A stretch of DNA of 53,010 nucleotides from Verrucomicrobiota bacterium (GCA_026397725.1 JAPLUI010000486.1:1-53010); one strand, 5' to 3'; numbered from the stretch's first letter, positions 1-8,843 are shown. Notes: generated by a model from the letters alone, not told the origin. Made by a program: numbers and translations.

Positions 1-190
1 ATGCTTCACGCCGAAGATTTCAACATTCAACATTCAACTTCCAACATTCAATGATCAAGTAAGAGCAAGACATGACACCGCATCGGCACTTCTGCCACCC
101 GCAAACCCATGCGCGGATGATTCACGAATTCGTCTGAAACGAAAAAAAATGTGCCAACTCATTTTCCGCCGGGATCGGGAACTGTGATCT
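1..190. repeat. Dispersed repeat, inverted copy at 49685-49850
   Basis: Bases from about 30 to 190 match the reverse complement of about 49685-49850, with long identical stretches such as the part around AAGAGCAAGACATGACACCG and the part around GCGGATGATTCACGAATTCG. The first 50 bases are also built from short CATTCAAC-like units, and the other copy starts with similar heptad-like units. Small insertions and substitutions separate the two copies. No coding content is visible. It looks like a non-autonomous dispersed element. Here it directly abuts the Clp remnant. Confidence 0.8.
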
Positions 191-475
191 TATCCTGATA
201 GGCGAGCCGGGCGTGGGCAAGACCGGGATCGTCGAGGGATTTTCTAGTTGTTGGCGGAGGGCAAGTTGCCGAAAGGGTTGGGTCGGTCGGCGGTGTGCGA
301 GATTTCGTTACCTTCGCTGGTGGAAGAATTCGGCATTTTCTTGGGCCGATCTCTGGCCTCCCGCCCTCACGGGGAAAGTGCGGCGGTCACAGACTCGCCG
401 CTACAGGTGAATTCGAGGAACGGGTGGAAGCGGTGGTGCGCGAGGCGTCCCACGACAGGGTGTCAGAGAAATAAT
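187..475 (+). pseudogene. Decayed Clp-type AAA+ ATPase fragment
   Basis: Around 194-245 one frame reads LILIGEPGVGKTGIVEG, the Walker A region of the first AAA module of ClpA/ClpB/ClpV proteins. After a frame change at about 245 the text continues LAEGKLPKGLGR, like the segment that follows Walker A in Clp proteins. At about 411-445 it reads EFEERVEAVVREA, the conserved GEFEERLKAVL-like helix. Between these lies foreign sequence (about 310-405) that includes a GC-rich segment resembling a dispersed repeat. With at least one frameshift, an insertion and no remaining downstream domains, it cannot make a working ATPase. Whether the ancestor was ClpB or a type VI ClpV cannot be told. Confidence 0.7.
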
Positions 476-480
476 CAAGA

Positions 481-2613
481 ATGATGCTTGCCATTGTTGC
501 GGGAGGCAGGAGGTTTTCCGCCGTGGCGTGCGTGACGCGGAGTTTTCCCCGCAGCGCACCAATGAACACAACCCAACACCACCACCACCACCACCATCGT
601 TGCAACGCCAGTAGCCATCCGCACCAGACTGCAGCATCGCCCGATGATTGCCAGGGCTTGGCGCTGGCAGATGGGCGAGGGGGGGGCACGACGATCCAGT
701 CCCGGCGGGGCGATTTGCCAAAAGATGCGAATCAGCCAGTCGGGCTGGTGAATTTTCTCGCCGGGGATGAAAAATTCCTGTTGGCTTCGTCTTCGTTACC
801 GGTCAACCCCGCAGATACCGTGCTAGAACTTCAAGACGTTTGCTTCACCATCCACAAAGACGGTGCCGAGGTCAATCTCATTGATCACATCTCGATCAAG
901 GTGCCCAGGGGGCATTTCATGGCCATTGTGGGACCGTCGGGTTGCGGCAAGACCACGCTGCTCAAGACCATCGCCGGGCTCAACCCGGAGTCGGCCGGAA
1001 GTTTGTTCTGGGCTGGCCGGAATCTTTCGGAGGACGGGGATTTTTTGCCATCCGAGATTGGCTATGTGCCGCAGTTCTCGATTGCCTATGATCCGCTCAC
1101 GGTGGATGAATCGGTGGAGGCGGCGACGCGTTTGCGGGTGCGCTGCCGCACCACCGCGGACCTGGATCAACGGATCGACCGGGTGCTGGAGGAGGCCGGC
1201 CTCACCGGCATCAGTGATCGCACCGTGAAAGTGCTCTCCGGCGGCCAAAAGCGGCGGCTTGGCCTGGCCATGGAGCTGGTGTCCGATCCGAAGATCCTCC
1301 TGTGCGACGAAGTCACCTCCGGTCTTGACCCGCGCTCCGAACGGGAAATCGTCCGCTTGCTGCACGATCTCTCGCGGAAGGACGGACGCATCGTGCTTGC
1401 CGTGACCCACTCGCTGGCACATCTGGAGTTGTATGATTCGATCCTGGTGCTGCACGAAGGTTGCCTGGCGTTTCATGGCCCGCCGGAAAAGTTGACCCAT
1501 TATTTTTCGGTCAAGGACAGCGAGGAGGTCTATCCACGGCTGGCCACCCAGACGGCGGAGCGGTGGCAGAGTTCCTGGCAGAAACATGGCGAGTCGTACT
1601 ATCAAATGCTGGAGCACAACCGCGAGGTGCTCATCGCCAGTGGCAGCCTGCAATTGCCGGTTCCTGCGGGGCCCGATGCCACGCCTGCCGCCGAGGGTTC
1701 CGCCATGGCGGCCATGGCGGACGAGGTGGCGGCCCTGCGCCAGGCTCCCGAGTCGCTGCCGATGCCGGGTTTTTGCAGCCAGTTTGCCACCCTGCTGTCG
1801 CGGCGCTGGCGGATCTTTTTCCGCGATCGCGGGCAGGTTTTCCTGCAAGTGGCGATTCTGCTTTGTTTCCCGATTCTGGTCACCCTGTTCAGCGGCAAGG
1901 CGGCGGGCAACATCCGTCGCTTCTCCGACACCCGCCAGTCCGACATCTCCGCGGAAATCCAGGAACAGCAGGACGTGCGTGCGGACCAGGCCAAGGTCGG
2001 CTCCGCCGTCTCCGGCATCATCATGTTCCAAGTGGTGCTGCTGGCGCTGATGGGGTCTAACAATTCAGCCCGCGAGATTGCCGGCGAACGGCCGATTTAC
2101 GAGAAGGAGAAGTTCGGCGGGCTGCGGCCGTCCGCCTATCTGGCGTCGAAGATCGCGTTTCTGGCCTGTATGGTCATCGCGCAATCCCTGTGGATGGCGT
2201 TTTTCGTGAATTTTTTCGGGCAGTTTCGCGGCGAGTTTTTCCAGCACGCGGGGTTTCTGTTGCTGGTCAATGCGGCCATGACGGCCACCTGCCTGGCGAT
2301 TTCCTCGATGATGCGCACGGCCGAGCAGGCCTCGTTGCTGTCGATCTATCTGGTTGGCTTCCAACTTCCGCTGTCCGGGGCGGTGCTGGCCCTGCCGGAA
2401 AACATCGAAGTTTTCACCCGTCCGTTCATCTCTGCCTATTGGGCCTGGTCCGGTTCGGTGGAGGCCCTCCAAACCCAGGTCCACGACGCCGTGAAGTCCG
2501 TCATTGATACCACGCTGTCCCTGCAAACCTCCTGCCTTTACACGCTGGGTGCGCACATCGGGCTGGCCTTCATCATCGCATGGGTGGGCGTGCGGCGTCC
2601 GCAATGGGATTGA
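481..2613 (+). CDS. ABCG/White-type ABC transporter, ATPase fused to permease
   Basis: A half-transporter with the ATPase domain before the membrane domain, the order typical of the ABCG (White/PDR) family. Visible motifs are Walker A GPSGCGKTT (about residues 150-158), signature LSGGQKRR, Walker B ILLCDEVTSGLD and the H-loop region LAVTHS. A linker of about 150 residues leads to a membrane domain from about residue 440, with several hydrophobic helices and the ABCG-like segment NSAREIAGERPIYEKEK. It presumably works as a dimer in the inner membrane; the substrate is unknown. The start is uncertain. Homology to ATPases begins only near LELQDVCF (about 823), and the upstream 110 codons contain a natural run of about eight His codons. 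ATG 562, GTG 748, TTG 781 and GTG 820 are in-frame alternatives. Confidence 0.85.
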   Translation: MMLAIVAGGRRFSAVACVTRSFPRSAPMNTTQHHHHHHHRCNASSHPHQTAASPDDCQGLALADGRGGGTTIQSRRGDLPKDANQPVGLVNFLAGDEKFLLASSSLPVNPADTVLELQDVCFTIHKDGAEVNLIDHISIKVPRGHFMAIVGPSGCGKTTLLKTIAGLNPESAGSLFWAGRNLSEDGDFLPSEIGYVPQFSIAYDPLTVDESVEAATRLRVRCRTTADLDQRIDRVLEEAGLTGISDRTVKVLSGGQKRRLGLAMELVSDPKILLCDEVTSGLDPRSEREIVRLLHDLSRKDGRIVLAVTHSLAHLELYDSILVLHEGCLAFHGPPEKLTHYFSVKDSEEVYPRLATQTAERWQSSWQKHGESYYQMLEHNREVLIASGSLQLPVPAGPDATPAAEGSAMAAMADEVAALRQAPESLPMPGFCSQFATLLSRRWRIFFRDRGQVFLQVAILLCFPILVTLFSGKAAGNIRRFSDTRQSDISAEIQEQQDVRADQAKVGSAVSGIIMFQVVLLALMGSNNSAREIAGERPIYEKEKFGGLRPSAYLASKIAFLACMVIAQSLWMAFFVNFFGQFRGEFFQHAGFLLLVNAAMTATCLAISSMMRTAEQASLLSIYLVGFQLPLSGAVLALPENIEVFTRPFISAYWAWSGSVEALQTQVHDAVKSVIDTTLSLQTSCLYTLGAHIGLAFIIAWVGVRRPQWD

Positions 2614-2707
2614 AGCGGATTTGCTCCGGCCGGATTTTTTCCTCGATTTTTTCCAATCCGTTGGTAGCTTGGCCTTGTTCCCGAGCATCATTCGTCACCT
2701 TTTCATC

Positions 2708-2791
2708 ATGGTCCGTCGCGCTAATCCCACTTCGCCCCCCGGTGGCGGCTGTCGTCGTACGTATCTAACAAAGAAACAACCCGTCCCATGA
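2708..2791 (+). CDS. Possible 27-aa leader ORF resembling the start of the 4785 gene
   Basis: A short frame starts MVRRANP and ends over the ATG of the next gene (TGA at 2789-2791). About 50 bases around its start closely match the DNA around the start of the gene at 4785 (MARRASS), including TGTTCCCGA upstream and CCGTCGCGCTA after the ATG. It may be a truncated duplicate of that gene start or a translated leader coupled to the exported protein at 2788. There is no independent evidence of expression. Confidence 0.25.
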   Translation: MVRRANPTSPPGGGCRRTYLTKKQPVP

Positions 2792-4734
2792 AACCACCGT
2801 TCCTGCTTCTGTTGCTAGCCTCCGGCATGGCTTATGGCCAGGTTTACACCCCGCCGTCGGGCCAACCGCCGGCGCAGCCGGGCACCCCCACGGATACCGC
2901 CACCAGTCCCAAGCCAAAGCCTGCGGCGAGTCCCTTCGGCCAGGAAATTCCGATGCTCGATCCTGCGGCGGAAACCATCACCGTGGGTGGCGTGACCATT
3001 CCGCTGGGAGACAACCGCCTGCTCAAGGCACGCTTTGAGAAATTCCTGAGCCAACCGCCGGAAAGCGATGAGGCGACGGTGGAGTATCGCAAGACGATCG
3101 CCGAGATTCTGGCCACCGTGTCGCCGTTTCACAAGCCCGCCCCGAATCTCTACGAGGCCTTCAAACTGCTGCCCCGCGCGGCGACCTACCCGGGAGACGC
3201 CAATATCTGCAGCACGCTCGCCGAGGCGGTTTACATGGCCATGCTCGCCAAGCAAGACATCGCCAGCCTGACCAAACTCAACGATTCCATCGAGCAGGAG
3301 AAAAAGTCCATCATGAGCAAAGCGGATTGGGACGCCCGCCATGAAAAGGCTCCCGGCGTGGCCCCCGCCGCCGCCCCATCCGGCGGTGGCCGCGGCGGCA
3401 ACCGCCAGCAAGGCGCCACCCAGGGCAACAATCCCGGGGCCGGCATGCAATCGCTGAAGTACGCCGACACCCTCCGCCGCATCACCGAAATCGAAGCCCT
3501 CAAGAAGGCCAATATCCTCCGCACCGAGGCCCAGACCATCAAGACCAAGGCGCAATACCAGGTGAACATGGTCCAGTGGTTCATCCAGCGCCGCTTCGAG
3601 CACGTCATCATGGCCGCGCGCTTTTACAACCAGGTGTGGAAGGATGGCGATACCACCTTGCGCATCGACAAGGGCTCGGATGTGGCCAAGTTGTTTTCCG
3701 AGTCGATGGGCGTGAGCCCCACGGTCTCCTCACTGGATTCCCTCTCTAACGAAGCGGTCCGCGAAGCCGACAAATACATCGAGGCCTTCAACCTCATGCT
3801 CACCCGCAGCGAACTCCACTCCGCCTCCCAGCGCCTCATGGAAGCCTTCGCCATCGGCGAATTCCTCGCCCCCGTCGCCACCCTGCCCTTGGAGAAAAAG
3901 CTCAAGGTGCTCACCTACACCCGCGATCTCAATGAAGTCTATGGCACGCTGCAAGCCCATGACTTCACCAAGGCCAAAACCCTCGCCGACCGCCTCAAGG
4001 CCACCGCCAAGGATTTCCCATCCTCCAAGATGGATGCGGCCATCGCCGGCTACTCGCTCGCCTCGGACCTCGCCATCGAAGAAGCCAAAGGACACCTCAT
4101 CGCCGGCGAAAATGACAAGGCCGCCGAAAAAATTGCCGCCGCCACCGAGATCTGGCCGACCAATCCGAAACTGGAGGAATTCCGCGAACTCATCAAGAAA
4201 GGCTCCGGCCTGCTCGTCGCCCGCAACGACTTCGACCGCTTGCTGAGCGAGGGCAACTACCGCGAGATCGCCAAGCGCCAGTACGAATTCGCCCCGGTCA
4301 TTCTAGGCGACGCCAAGCGTGAGGACGCCTTCAAACAAATCATGACCAATCTGACCAAGATCGAGGCGGCGCTCGGCAAGGCCGTGGAGTTTGGCAAGGT
4401 CGGCCAGAACTACGCCGCGTGGGAACAACTCGCCGCACTGCGCGAACAATTTCCCGATGATCCCAAGCTCGGACGCGAACTCGAACTGCTCGCCCCCAAG
4501 GTTGCGGATTTCACCAAGGCTCTGGACCGTGCCCACCAATTTGAAACCCGCACTCCCAAGCAAACCGGCACGGCCCTCGCATGGTATCTGAAGGCCCGTG
4601 GCATCTATCCACGGAGCGAGCTGGCGGATTCCGGTATCAAGCGCTTGCTCGATGACATCATCGCCGATGACTCCACCGACACTGCGGGGGCCACGGCGGA
4701 ACGCGGTGACGAACCGCTGCGGGATGGCAATTGA
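2788..4734 (+). CDS. Exported helical protein of unknown function
   Basis: 648 residues with a clear signal peptide (MKPPFLLLLLASGMAYGQ) and a Pro/Thr/Lys-rich stretch to about residue 55. The mature part is largely alpha-helical and charged. A Gly/Arg-rich low-complexity insert lies near residues 190-215. Helical repeats rich in Ala, Lys and Glu, of TPR-like appearance, run from about residue 370 to the end; for example a segment contains AKGHLIAGENDKAAEKI. It is probably periplasmic. I do not recognise a named family. The next gene starts 50 bases downstream on the same strand and encodes a small membrane-anchored protein, so the two may act together. Confidence 0.75.
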   Translation: MKPPFLLLLLASGMAYGQVYTPPSGQPPAQPGTPTDTATSPKPKPAASPFGQEIPMLDPAAETITVGGVTIPLGDNRLLKARFEKFLSQPPESDEATVEYRKTIAEILATVSPFHKPAPNLYEAFKLLPRAATYPGDANICSTLAEAVYMAMLAKQDIASLTKLNDSIEQEKKSIMSKADWDARHEKAPGVAPAAAPSGGGRGGNRQQGATQGNNPGAGMQSLKYADTLRRITEIEALKKANILRTEAQTIKTKAQYQVNMVQWFIQRRFEHVIMAARFYNQVWKDGDTTLRIDKGSDVAKLFSESMGVSPTVSSLDSLSNEAVREADKYIEAFNLMLTRSELHSASQRLMEAFAIGEFLAPVATLPLEKKLKVLTYTRDLNEVYGTLQAHDFTKAKTLADRLKATAKDFPSSKMDAAIAGYSLASDLAIEEAKGHLIAGENDKAAEKIAAATEIWPTNPKLEEFRELIKKGSGLLVARNDFDRLLSEGNYREIAKRQYEFAPVILGDAKREDAFKQIMTNLTKIEAALGKAVEFGKVGQNYAAWEQLAALREQFPDDPKLGRELELLAPKVADFTKALDRAHQFETRTPKQTGTALAWYLKARGIYPRSELADSGIKRLLDDIIADDSTDTAGATAERGDEPLRDGN

Positions 4735-4784
4735 GCCTGGGTGAATTGCCGCTGTTCCCGACCTCCGTTCCGCACCTATCACTC

Positions 4785-5189
4785 ATGGCCCGTCGCGCTA
4801 GTTCCAGTTTGCATCCCGGCATCCTCATCGGCATTGCCGCGGCCGTGGTCGTCGCCATCGTGGCAGGGCAAGCGGTGTTCAAGAAGAAGAAGCCCAGGTT
4901 TGGCGACGTGAGCCCGCTCAACATCGAGGAATTCCTGGAAAACGGCAACAGCCTGCGCGGCAACGAATACTCCATCGAGGGCAAGATCGATGAAAAACTC
5001 CGCTGGACCAGCAAGCGCGGCCAGATCGTCACCCTGCGCGTCTCCACTCCGGGGGGGGACGAACTGATCGGGATTGAAATCCCCCCGGATTTCAACAACC
5101 TCAACATCGAACGTGAGCAACGCTACGCCATGCGCATCAAGGTCCGCCAAGGTGGCATCCCGGTGGCGACTGTCGTCAAACGGCTCTAA
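4785..5189 (+). CDS. Small membrane-anchored protein of unknown function
   Basis: 134 residues. After MARRASSSLHPG comes one hydrophobic helix (about residues 13-33) followed by KKKK, which predicts an N-in/C-out single-pass protein or an uncleaved anchor. The remaining 100 residues are mixed alpha/beta with a short strand-rich section (RGQIVTLRVSTPGGDELIGI) that could be an OB-like barrel, but I cannot assign a family. An upstream in-frame ATG exists at 4731, overlapping the previous gene. I prefer ATG 4785 because the basic MARR start and membrane helix follow at once. It probably forms an operon with the exported protein at 2788. Confidence 0.7.
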   Translation: MARRASSSLHPGILIGIAAAVVVAIVAGQAVFKKKKPRFGDVSPLNIEEFLENGNSLRGNEYSIEGKIDEKLRWTSKRGQIVTLRVSTPGGDELIGIEIPPDFNNLNIEREQRYAMRIKVRQGGIPVATVVKRL

Positions 5190-5268
5190 CGAAAAATCTG
5201 CGGGTTCGCCTGCGGCACGCGGGTTGGAAGTGTTGGCGAAGCGCGGCGGGCAGGATGCCCGGGGCCTC

Positions 5269-6015
5269 TCATCCCAACCCGAATTCGTAGCGGAGGGCGG
5301 AGAGACAGCAGAGGGCGGCGGTTTCCACGCGGAGGACGATTTCTCCCAGTGAGACGGGCAGAAACCCGGCGGCCAGCGCGGCAGTGGTCTCGGCGGGTGA
5401 AAAATCGCCCTCGGGGCCCACCAGCAGCGTGCTGTGAGTGGTGCCGGGGTGCTCGTGGAGAACCTCCCGCAACGGGCGGGCACCGGGGGCGAGCGAGGCA
5501 ATGAGCATGAGCCCGGGGCGGGTGGCGGCACCGGCGTGCGCGGCGAGCCAGCGGTCAAACGGGAGTGGATCGGGAATGGCGGGGATGACGTCCTGACCGC
5601 ATTGCTTGCAGGCTTCCAGCGCGATGCGACGCCACTTTTCGGACCTGCGCTCGCCCGGCTGGACGATGGTGTGGCGGGTGACGAGGGGTTGGATCGTGGC
5701 GATCCCGAGTTCGACGGCTTGCCGGACGATGAGGTCCATGTGTTTGCCCTTGGGAATCGCCTGGGCCAGGGTGATGACGGGCAGGGCCGGGCGGCGGAAC
5801 CGCGCCTCGCCGAGCTTCAGGGACACTTGCTCCCGCGAAACGCGGAGGACTTCCGCCTGCGCCCGGCGTCCGGCCCCATCAAAGACGGTGATGAGCACGC
5901 CGGACTGAAGGCGCAGAACCTGGGAAAGGTGGTGTGCCTCGTCGCCGGTCAGAGCGGCCGGCAGCCCGCCCTCATGCTCCGGCCAGGCGTCAGGGGTGAG
6001 GAAGAATCTGGGCAT
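5269..6015 (-). CDS. rsmE: 16S rRNA m3U1498 methyltransferase RsmE
   Basis: 248 residues, the normal RsmE length. It begins MPRFFLTPDAW, followed by the N-terminal PUA-like RNA-binding part (GDEAHHLSQVLRLQSG, residues about 23-38). The SPOUT/trefoil-knot methyltransferase domain shows AQAIPKGKHMDLIVRQAVELG, EACKQCGQDVIP, the SAM-binding loop LLVGPEGDFSPAE and the C-terminal knot LGEIVLRVETAA. The enzyme methylates N3 of U1498 in 16S rRNA in the cytoplasm. The frame is open further upstream, but that part is low-complexity and non-homologous, so the start at 6015 is chosen. It lies 100 bases downstream of galM on the same strand and could be co-transcribed with it. Confidence 0.93.
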   Translation of the reverse strand: MPRFFLTPDAWPEHEGGLPAALTGDEAHHLSQVLRLQSGVLITVFDGAGRRAQAEVLRVSREQVSLKLGEARFRRPALPVITLAQAIPKGKHMDLIVRQAVELGIATIQPLVTRHTIVQPGERRSEKWRRIALEACKQCGQDVIPAIPDPLPFDRWLAAHAGAATRPGLMLIASLAPGARPLREVLHEHPGTTHSTLLVGPEGDFSPAETTAALAAGFLPVSLGEIVLRVETAALCCLSALRYEFGLG

Positions 6016-6115
6016 GGCCGGGAAGATCTGTAAGCTGGCGGGGTTGGAAATTCTCCGTCCGGCCATGGGAGGTGGTGGTCCGGGCCTCTGGCCAGGATGG
6101 CCGGGGCGCAGGCCC

Positions 6116-7183
6116 TCACTCAACCGAGAACCGGTGCACCAGGGTGTGTTGATAGATTTCGCCGGGGCGGAGGATGGGGGAGGGGAATGCAGGTTGGTTC
6201 GGGGCGTCCGGGAAGCCCTCGGTTTCAAGGCACAGGGCGCTGCGGCGGGCATAGGCGACACCGCCCTTGCCCGGGGTCTTGCCATCGAGAAAATTGGCGG
6301 CGTAAAACTGGATGGCGGGTTGGTCGGTGGCGACTTCCATCACGCGTCCGGATTTCGGCTCCTTGACGCGGGCTGCCAGGCGCACGCCCTCGCCTTGCCG
6401 CAAGACCCAGCAGTGGTCGTATCCGGCGCCAAACCGGAGCGCCTCGAAATCCGCCTCGATCCGCTCGCCGATGTTGCATGGCGTGGTGAAATCCATCGGC
6501 GTCCCGGCGACCGGTGCGAGCACGCCGGTGGGAATCAGGCCGGGACCGGTCGGCAGGTAGTACTCGGCGGCCAGCATGAGTTCGTGCGCGAGGATGGTGG
6601 TGCTCGGGTCGCCGGATAGATTCCAGTAACTGTGATGAACCAGATTGACAGGGGTCGGGGCATCGGTGGTGGCCTCGGCTTGCCAGATCAATTCGTTGTC
6701 GTCGGTTAGGGTGTAGGTGATCCTCACGCTGAGGTTGCCGGGGTATCCCTCCTCGCCGGCCTTGGAAAAATAGGTCAGCTCGACCGCATGGGCACCTTTG
6801 GCCGTGCCGGTCCACACGACCTTGTCGAAGCCAACGATGCCGCCGTGCAGGTGGCAGGGGATGCCGCCGGGTGCGTTGTTGGTGGCCAGCGGGTAGGTCT
6901 TGCCCTCAAGCGTGAATTCCCCGTTCTTGATGCGGTTGCCGAAGCGCCCGATGCTGGCACCGAAGTACGGGCCATTGGCGAGCCAGCCATCCAAGGTGTC
7001 GAAGCCGTGGGTGAGGTCCGCCGTCTTGCCATGCCGGTCAGGCGCGGCCATGGCAACGAGGATGGCACCATACTCGGTGACCCGGGCCCGGAGGCCGTTC
7101 TTGTTAGTGATGGTGAAAATCTTCACCTCACGACCAGCGGGCATTTTCCCGAACGTTTCTGCGGTGACGGAACTGGTGGCCAT
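6116..7183 (-). CDS. galM: Aldose 1-epimerase (galactose mutarotase)
   Basis: 355 residues, typical of the GalM family. It interconverts alpha and beta anomers of aldohexoses for sugar catabolism. Recognisable blocks are VTEYGAILVAM near the N-terminus, FGASIGRFGNRIKNGEF with the substrate-binding Arg, CHLHGG with the first catalytic His, NLVHHSYWNLSG with the second His, and near the C-terminus ALCLETEGFPDAPNQP with the catalytic Glu. There is no signal peptide, so the enzyme is cytoplasmic. The start at ATG 7183 gives a full-length protein. rsmE follows on the same strand. On the 5' side it is separated by 116 bases from the 3' end of the R-M methyltransferase. Confidence 0.93.
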   Translation of the reverse strand: MATSSVTAETFGKMPAGREVKIFTITNKNGLRARVTEYGAILVAMAAPDRHGKTADLTHGFDTLDGWLANGPYFGASIGRFGNRIKNGEFTLEGKTYPLATNNAPGGIPCHLHGGIVGFDKVVWTGTAKGAHAVELTYFSKAGEEGYPGNLSVRITYTLTDDNELIWQAEATTDAPTPVNLVHHSYWNLSGDPSTTILAHELMLAAEYYLPTGPGLIPTGVLAPVAGTPMDFTTPCNIGERIEADFEALRFGAGYDHCWVLRQGEGVRLAARVKEPKSGRVMEVATDQPAIQFYAANFLDGKTPGKGGVAYARRSALCLETEGFPDAPNQPAFPSPILRPGEIYQHTLVHRFSVE

Positions 7184-7299
7184 AAGCGGGGCGGTCTTTT
7201 TGACAGGAAAAGCGGCGGATGGCCAGCCTTGGATTCCAACAAACGAATGATTCGTCCACTCATGTGGCCGCAGTCAATCAGTTTCAAAGCAAGTTCAAA

Positions 7300-8499
7300 T
7301 CAAGCAGCAGTCGATTTTTCCTTGGCGGAAACGACATAGGTCGCCGGTTCATTGCATAGCAGTGCGTGCGGTTGGTCCTCTGGCAGCAGCCCGTCCGCCA
7401 CAAGCAGTGCCTTAAGAATATGTGAACCAACCCCGAATGCCACTGGGGGCGGCACTGCATTCCCAATCTGACTTCTGACGTCACCACGGTTCCCCTCGAA
7501 GACATGACCATCGGGAAAACCCTGTATTCTGGCGGCTTCGCGAGGCGTCAGCGGGCGATCTTTGAGCGGATGCCCATAGCGTCCGCGTGTGAAACTGTCA
7601 AAGCCGCCTGTAATCGTTGGGCACAGACCATCCCACTCCAAGCGCCCGAAGACATCAGGCCAACCGCCTTTCTGCGTATCGACTCGCTGGTGGCAGGGGA
7701 GGCGGTGTTGTTCCGGGATGTCACGCCATCCGCCTCCTTGGGGAACGTAGGAAAAGCGATTGATGTTGGTGTCCGTGACCCTCGCCCGTTGATGGTTCGC
7801 AAACATCTTGTGAACGGAGTAGTCGTGCGGCGGTTCTGGCAGGCCCTTGAGCGCGTCACCGACGCTCGTGTTCCTTTTCACGATCCGGTCGGGAAAGGCA
7901 AAAGCTCCGCATACATCCTTCCGCCTGCCAACCACGAGAAATCGTTCACGCGATTGGGCCAAACCAAAATCGGCGGAATTCACGAAGCGATGGGAGATTT
8001 CATAGCTGCCGAGCTGTTCATGCATCATGGTCACGTATTCCTTGCCGCGTTTTTGGCCAAAGATTGCCACATTCTCGAAGAAGAAGAATCGTGGACCAAG
8101 TTCCCCAACGATCCTGATGTAGTCTCTCACAAGGTCGTTCCGGGAATCCCCCAAATGCGCACCGCGCTTTTGTTTCGAGAAACCCTGGCAAGGAGGGCCG
8201 CCGGCAAACAAGTCCAGCTCCCCGCGCTTCAATCCGGTGGTTTCAAGCAGGCTCTTGCCACTAACGTCCTTTGCGTCTGCCACGAATGCGTGATTGCCAA
8301 GATTGCGGTTGTGGGTTGCCACGGAAGGAGGGTCTATGTCAAAGGCTCTGACGATCTCAAAGCCCGCGCGTGAGAGACCCAGCGACATTCCGCCCGGTCC
8401 GCAAAAACCCTCAATCAGCCGGTATGGCGTTGTCAGGAGCGAGAGGGACCCCTCGATCTGTTGTCTCATCTTGGAAAATTCATCGCGGAGGGAACTCAT
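7300..8499 (-). CDS. Type II DNA (cytosine-5) methyltransferase
   Basis: 399 residues with the ordered C5-methyltransferase motifs: I (IEGFCGPGGMSLGLSRAGF), IV with the catalytic Cys (GGPPCQGFS), VI (FFENV), VIII (QSRERFLVVGRR), then a target-recognition region, IX (REAARIQGFPD) and X (QIGNAVPP). It transfers methyl from S-adenosylmethionine to cytosine in the host copy of the restriction site. It is divergent from a controller/endonuclease pair, with 92 bases between starts containing a palindrome. The start at ATG 8499 (MSSLRDEF) is preferred over an in-frame ATG ten codons upstream, which would run towards the operator. The recognition sequence cannot be read from the protein. Confidence 0.92.
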   Translation of the reverse strand: MSSLRDEFSKMRQQIEGSLSLLTTPYRLIEGFCGPGGMSLGLSRAGFEIVRAFDIDPPSVATHNRNLGNHAFVADAKDVSGKSLLETTGLKRGELDLFAGGPPCQGFSKQKRGAHLGDSRNDLVRDYIRIVGELGPRFFFFENVAIFGQKRGKEYVTMMHEQLGSYEISHRFVNSADFGLAQSRERFLVVGRRKDVCGAFAFPDRIVKRNTSVGDALKGLPEPPHDYSVHKMFANHQRARVTDTNINRFSYVPQGGGWRDIPEQHRLPCHQRVDTQKGGWPDVFGRLEWDGLCPTITGGFDSFTRGRYGHPLKDRPLTPREAARIQGFPDGHVFEGNRGDVRSQIGNAVPPPVAFGVGSHILKALLVADGLLPEDQPHALLCNEPATYVVSAKEKSTAA

Positions 8500-8541
8500 G
8501 GCAGGAGGATGACAAGCAGGCCGCGCCATGTCAAGCGCTCA

Positions 8542-8555
8542 GGGACTATAGTCCC
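8542..8555. promoter_or_regulatory. C-box-like palindromic operator of the R-M module
   Basis: GGGACTATAGTCCC is a perfect 14-bp palindrome between the divergent methyltransferase and controller starts. Its core GACTATAGTC agrees with the known C-box pattern (GACT-N3-AGTC) bound by controller proteins of type II R-M systems. It ends 36 bases before the chosen GTG start of the controller gene. By analogy, a C-protein dimer bound here would tune its own operon, and perhaps the methyltransferase promoter. No second full copy was seen; a weak TATAGA half-site lies about 20 bases downstream. Confidence 0.75.
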
Positions 8556-8591
8556 CAACAAAGATTCCATGGATCGTGTATAGATCTCCCC

Positions 8592-8843
8592 GTGCCGGAA
8601 CCAGAAGCCCAGAAATTCGTCCACCATGTTGTTTTTCTTTTGAAACAACGGCGGGAAGCGATGGGCTGGTCCCAGCGGACACTCGCCACCCGTGCCGGGC
8701 TTGACCCCAAGACCGTTAGCCTGATCGAGCGCGGGGACCGCAGTCCAACGCTTTTCACTCTGGCCTTGCTCGCTGAGGCGATGGGTGTGCGACTCTCAGA
8801 GGTATTGCAGAACGCGGAAGCCAGCACTGCGGCAAAATCATGA
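8592..8843 (+). CDS. R-M controller protein, XRE-type helix-turn-helix
   Basis: 83 residues, the usual size of R-M controller (C) proteins. The HTH covers about residues 12-70: LLKQRREAMGWSQRTLATRAG, then LDPKTVSLIERGDRSPTLFTL and LLAEAMGVRLSEVL, a textbook XRE domain. The start is uncertain. GTG 8592 is the first plausible in-frame start downstream of the palindrome; the frame itself is open upstream across the operator, where the sequence is not HTH-like. Its stop overlaps the ATG of the next gene (ATGA at 8840-8843), so the two are translationally coupled, as in many C-R operons. It is expected to autoregulate through the palindrome at 8542 and to delay endonuclease synthesis after entry into a new host. 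Confidence 0.85.
   Translation: MPEPEAQKFVHHVVFLLKQRREAMGWSQRTLATRAGLDPKTVSLIERGDRSPTLFTLALLAEAMGVRLSEVLQNAEASTAAKS

Noticed and set aside
7504..8373. Long plus-strand frame of 289 codons opposite the methyltransferase
   Set aside because: It is the antisense of a clear C5-methyltransferase and has no family features.
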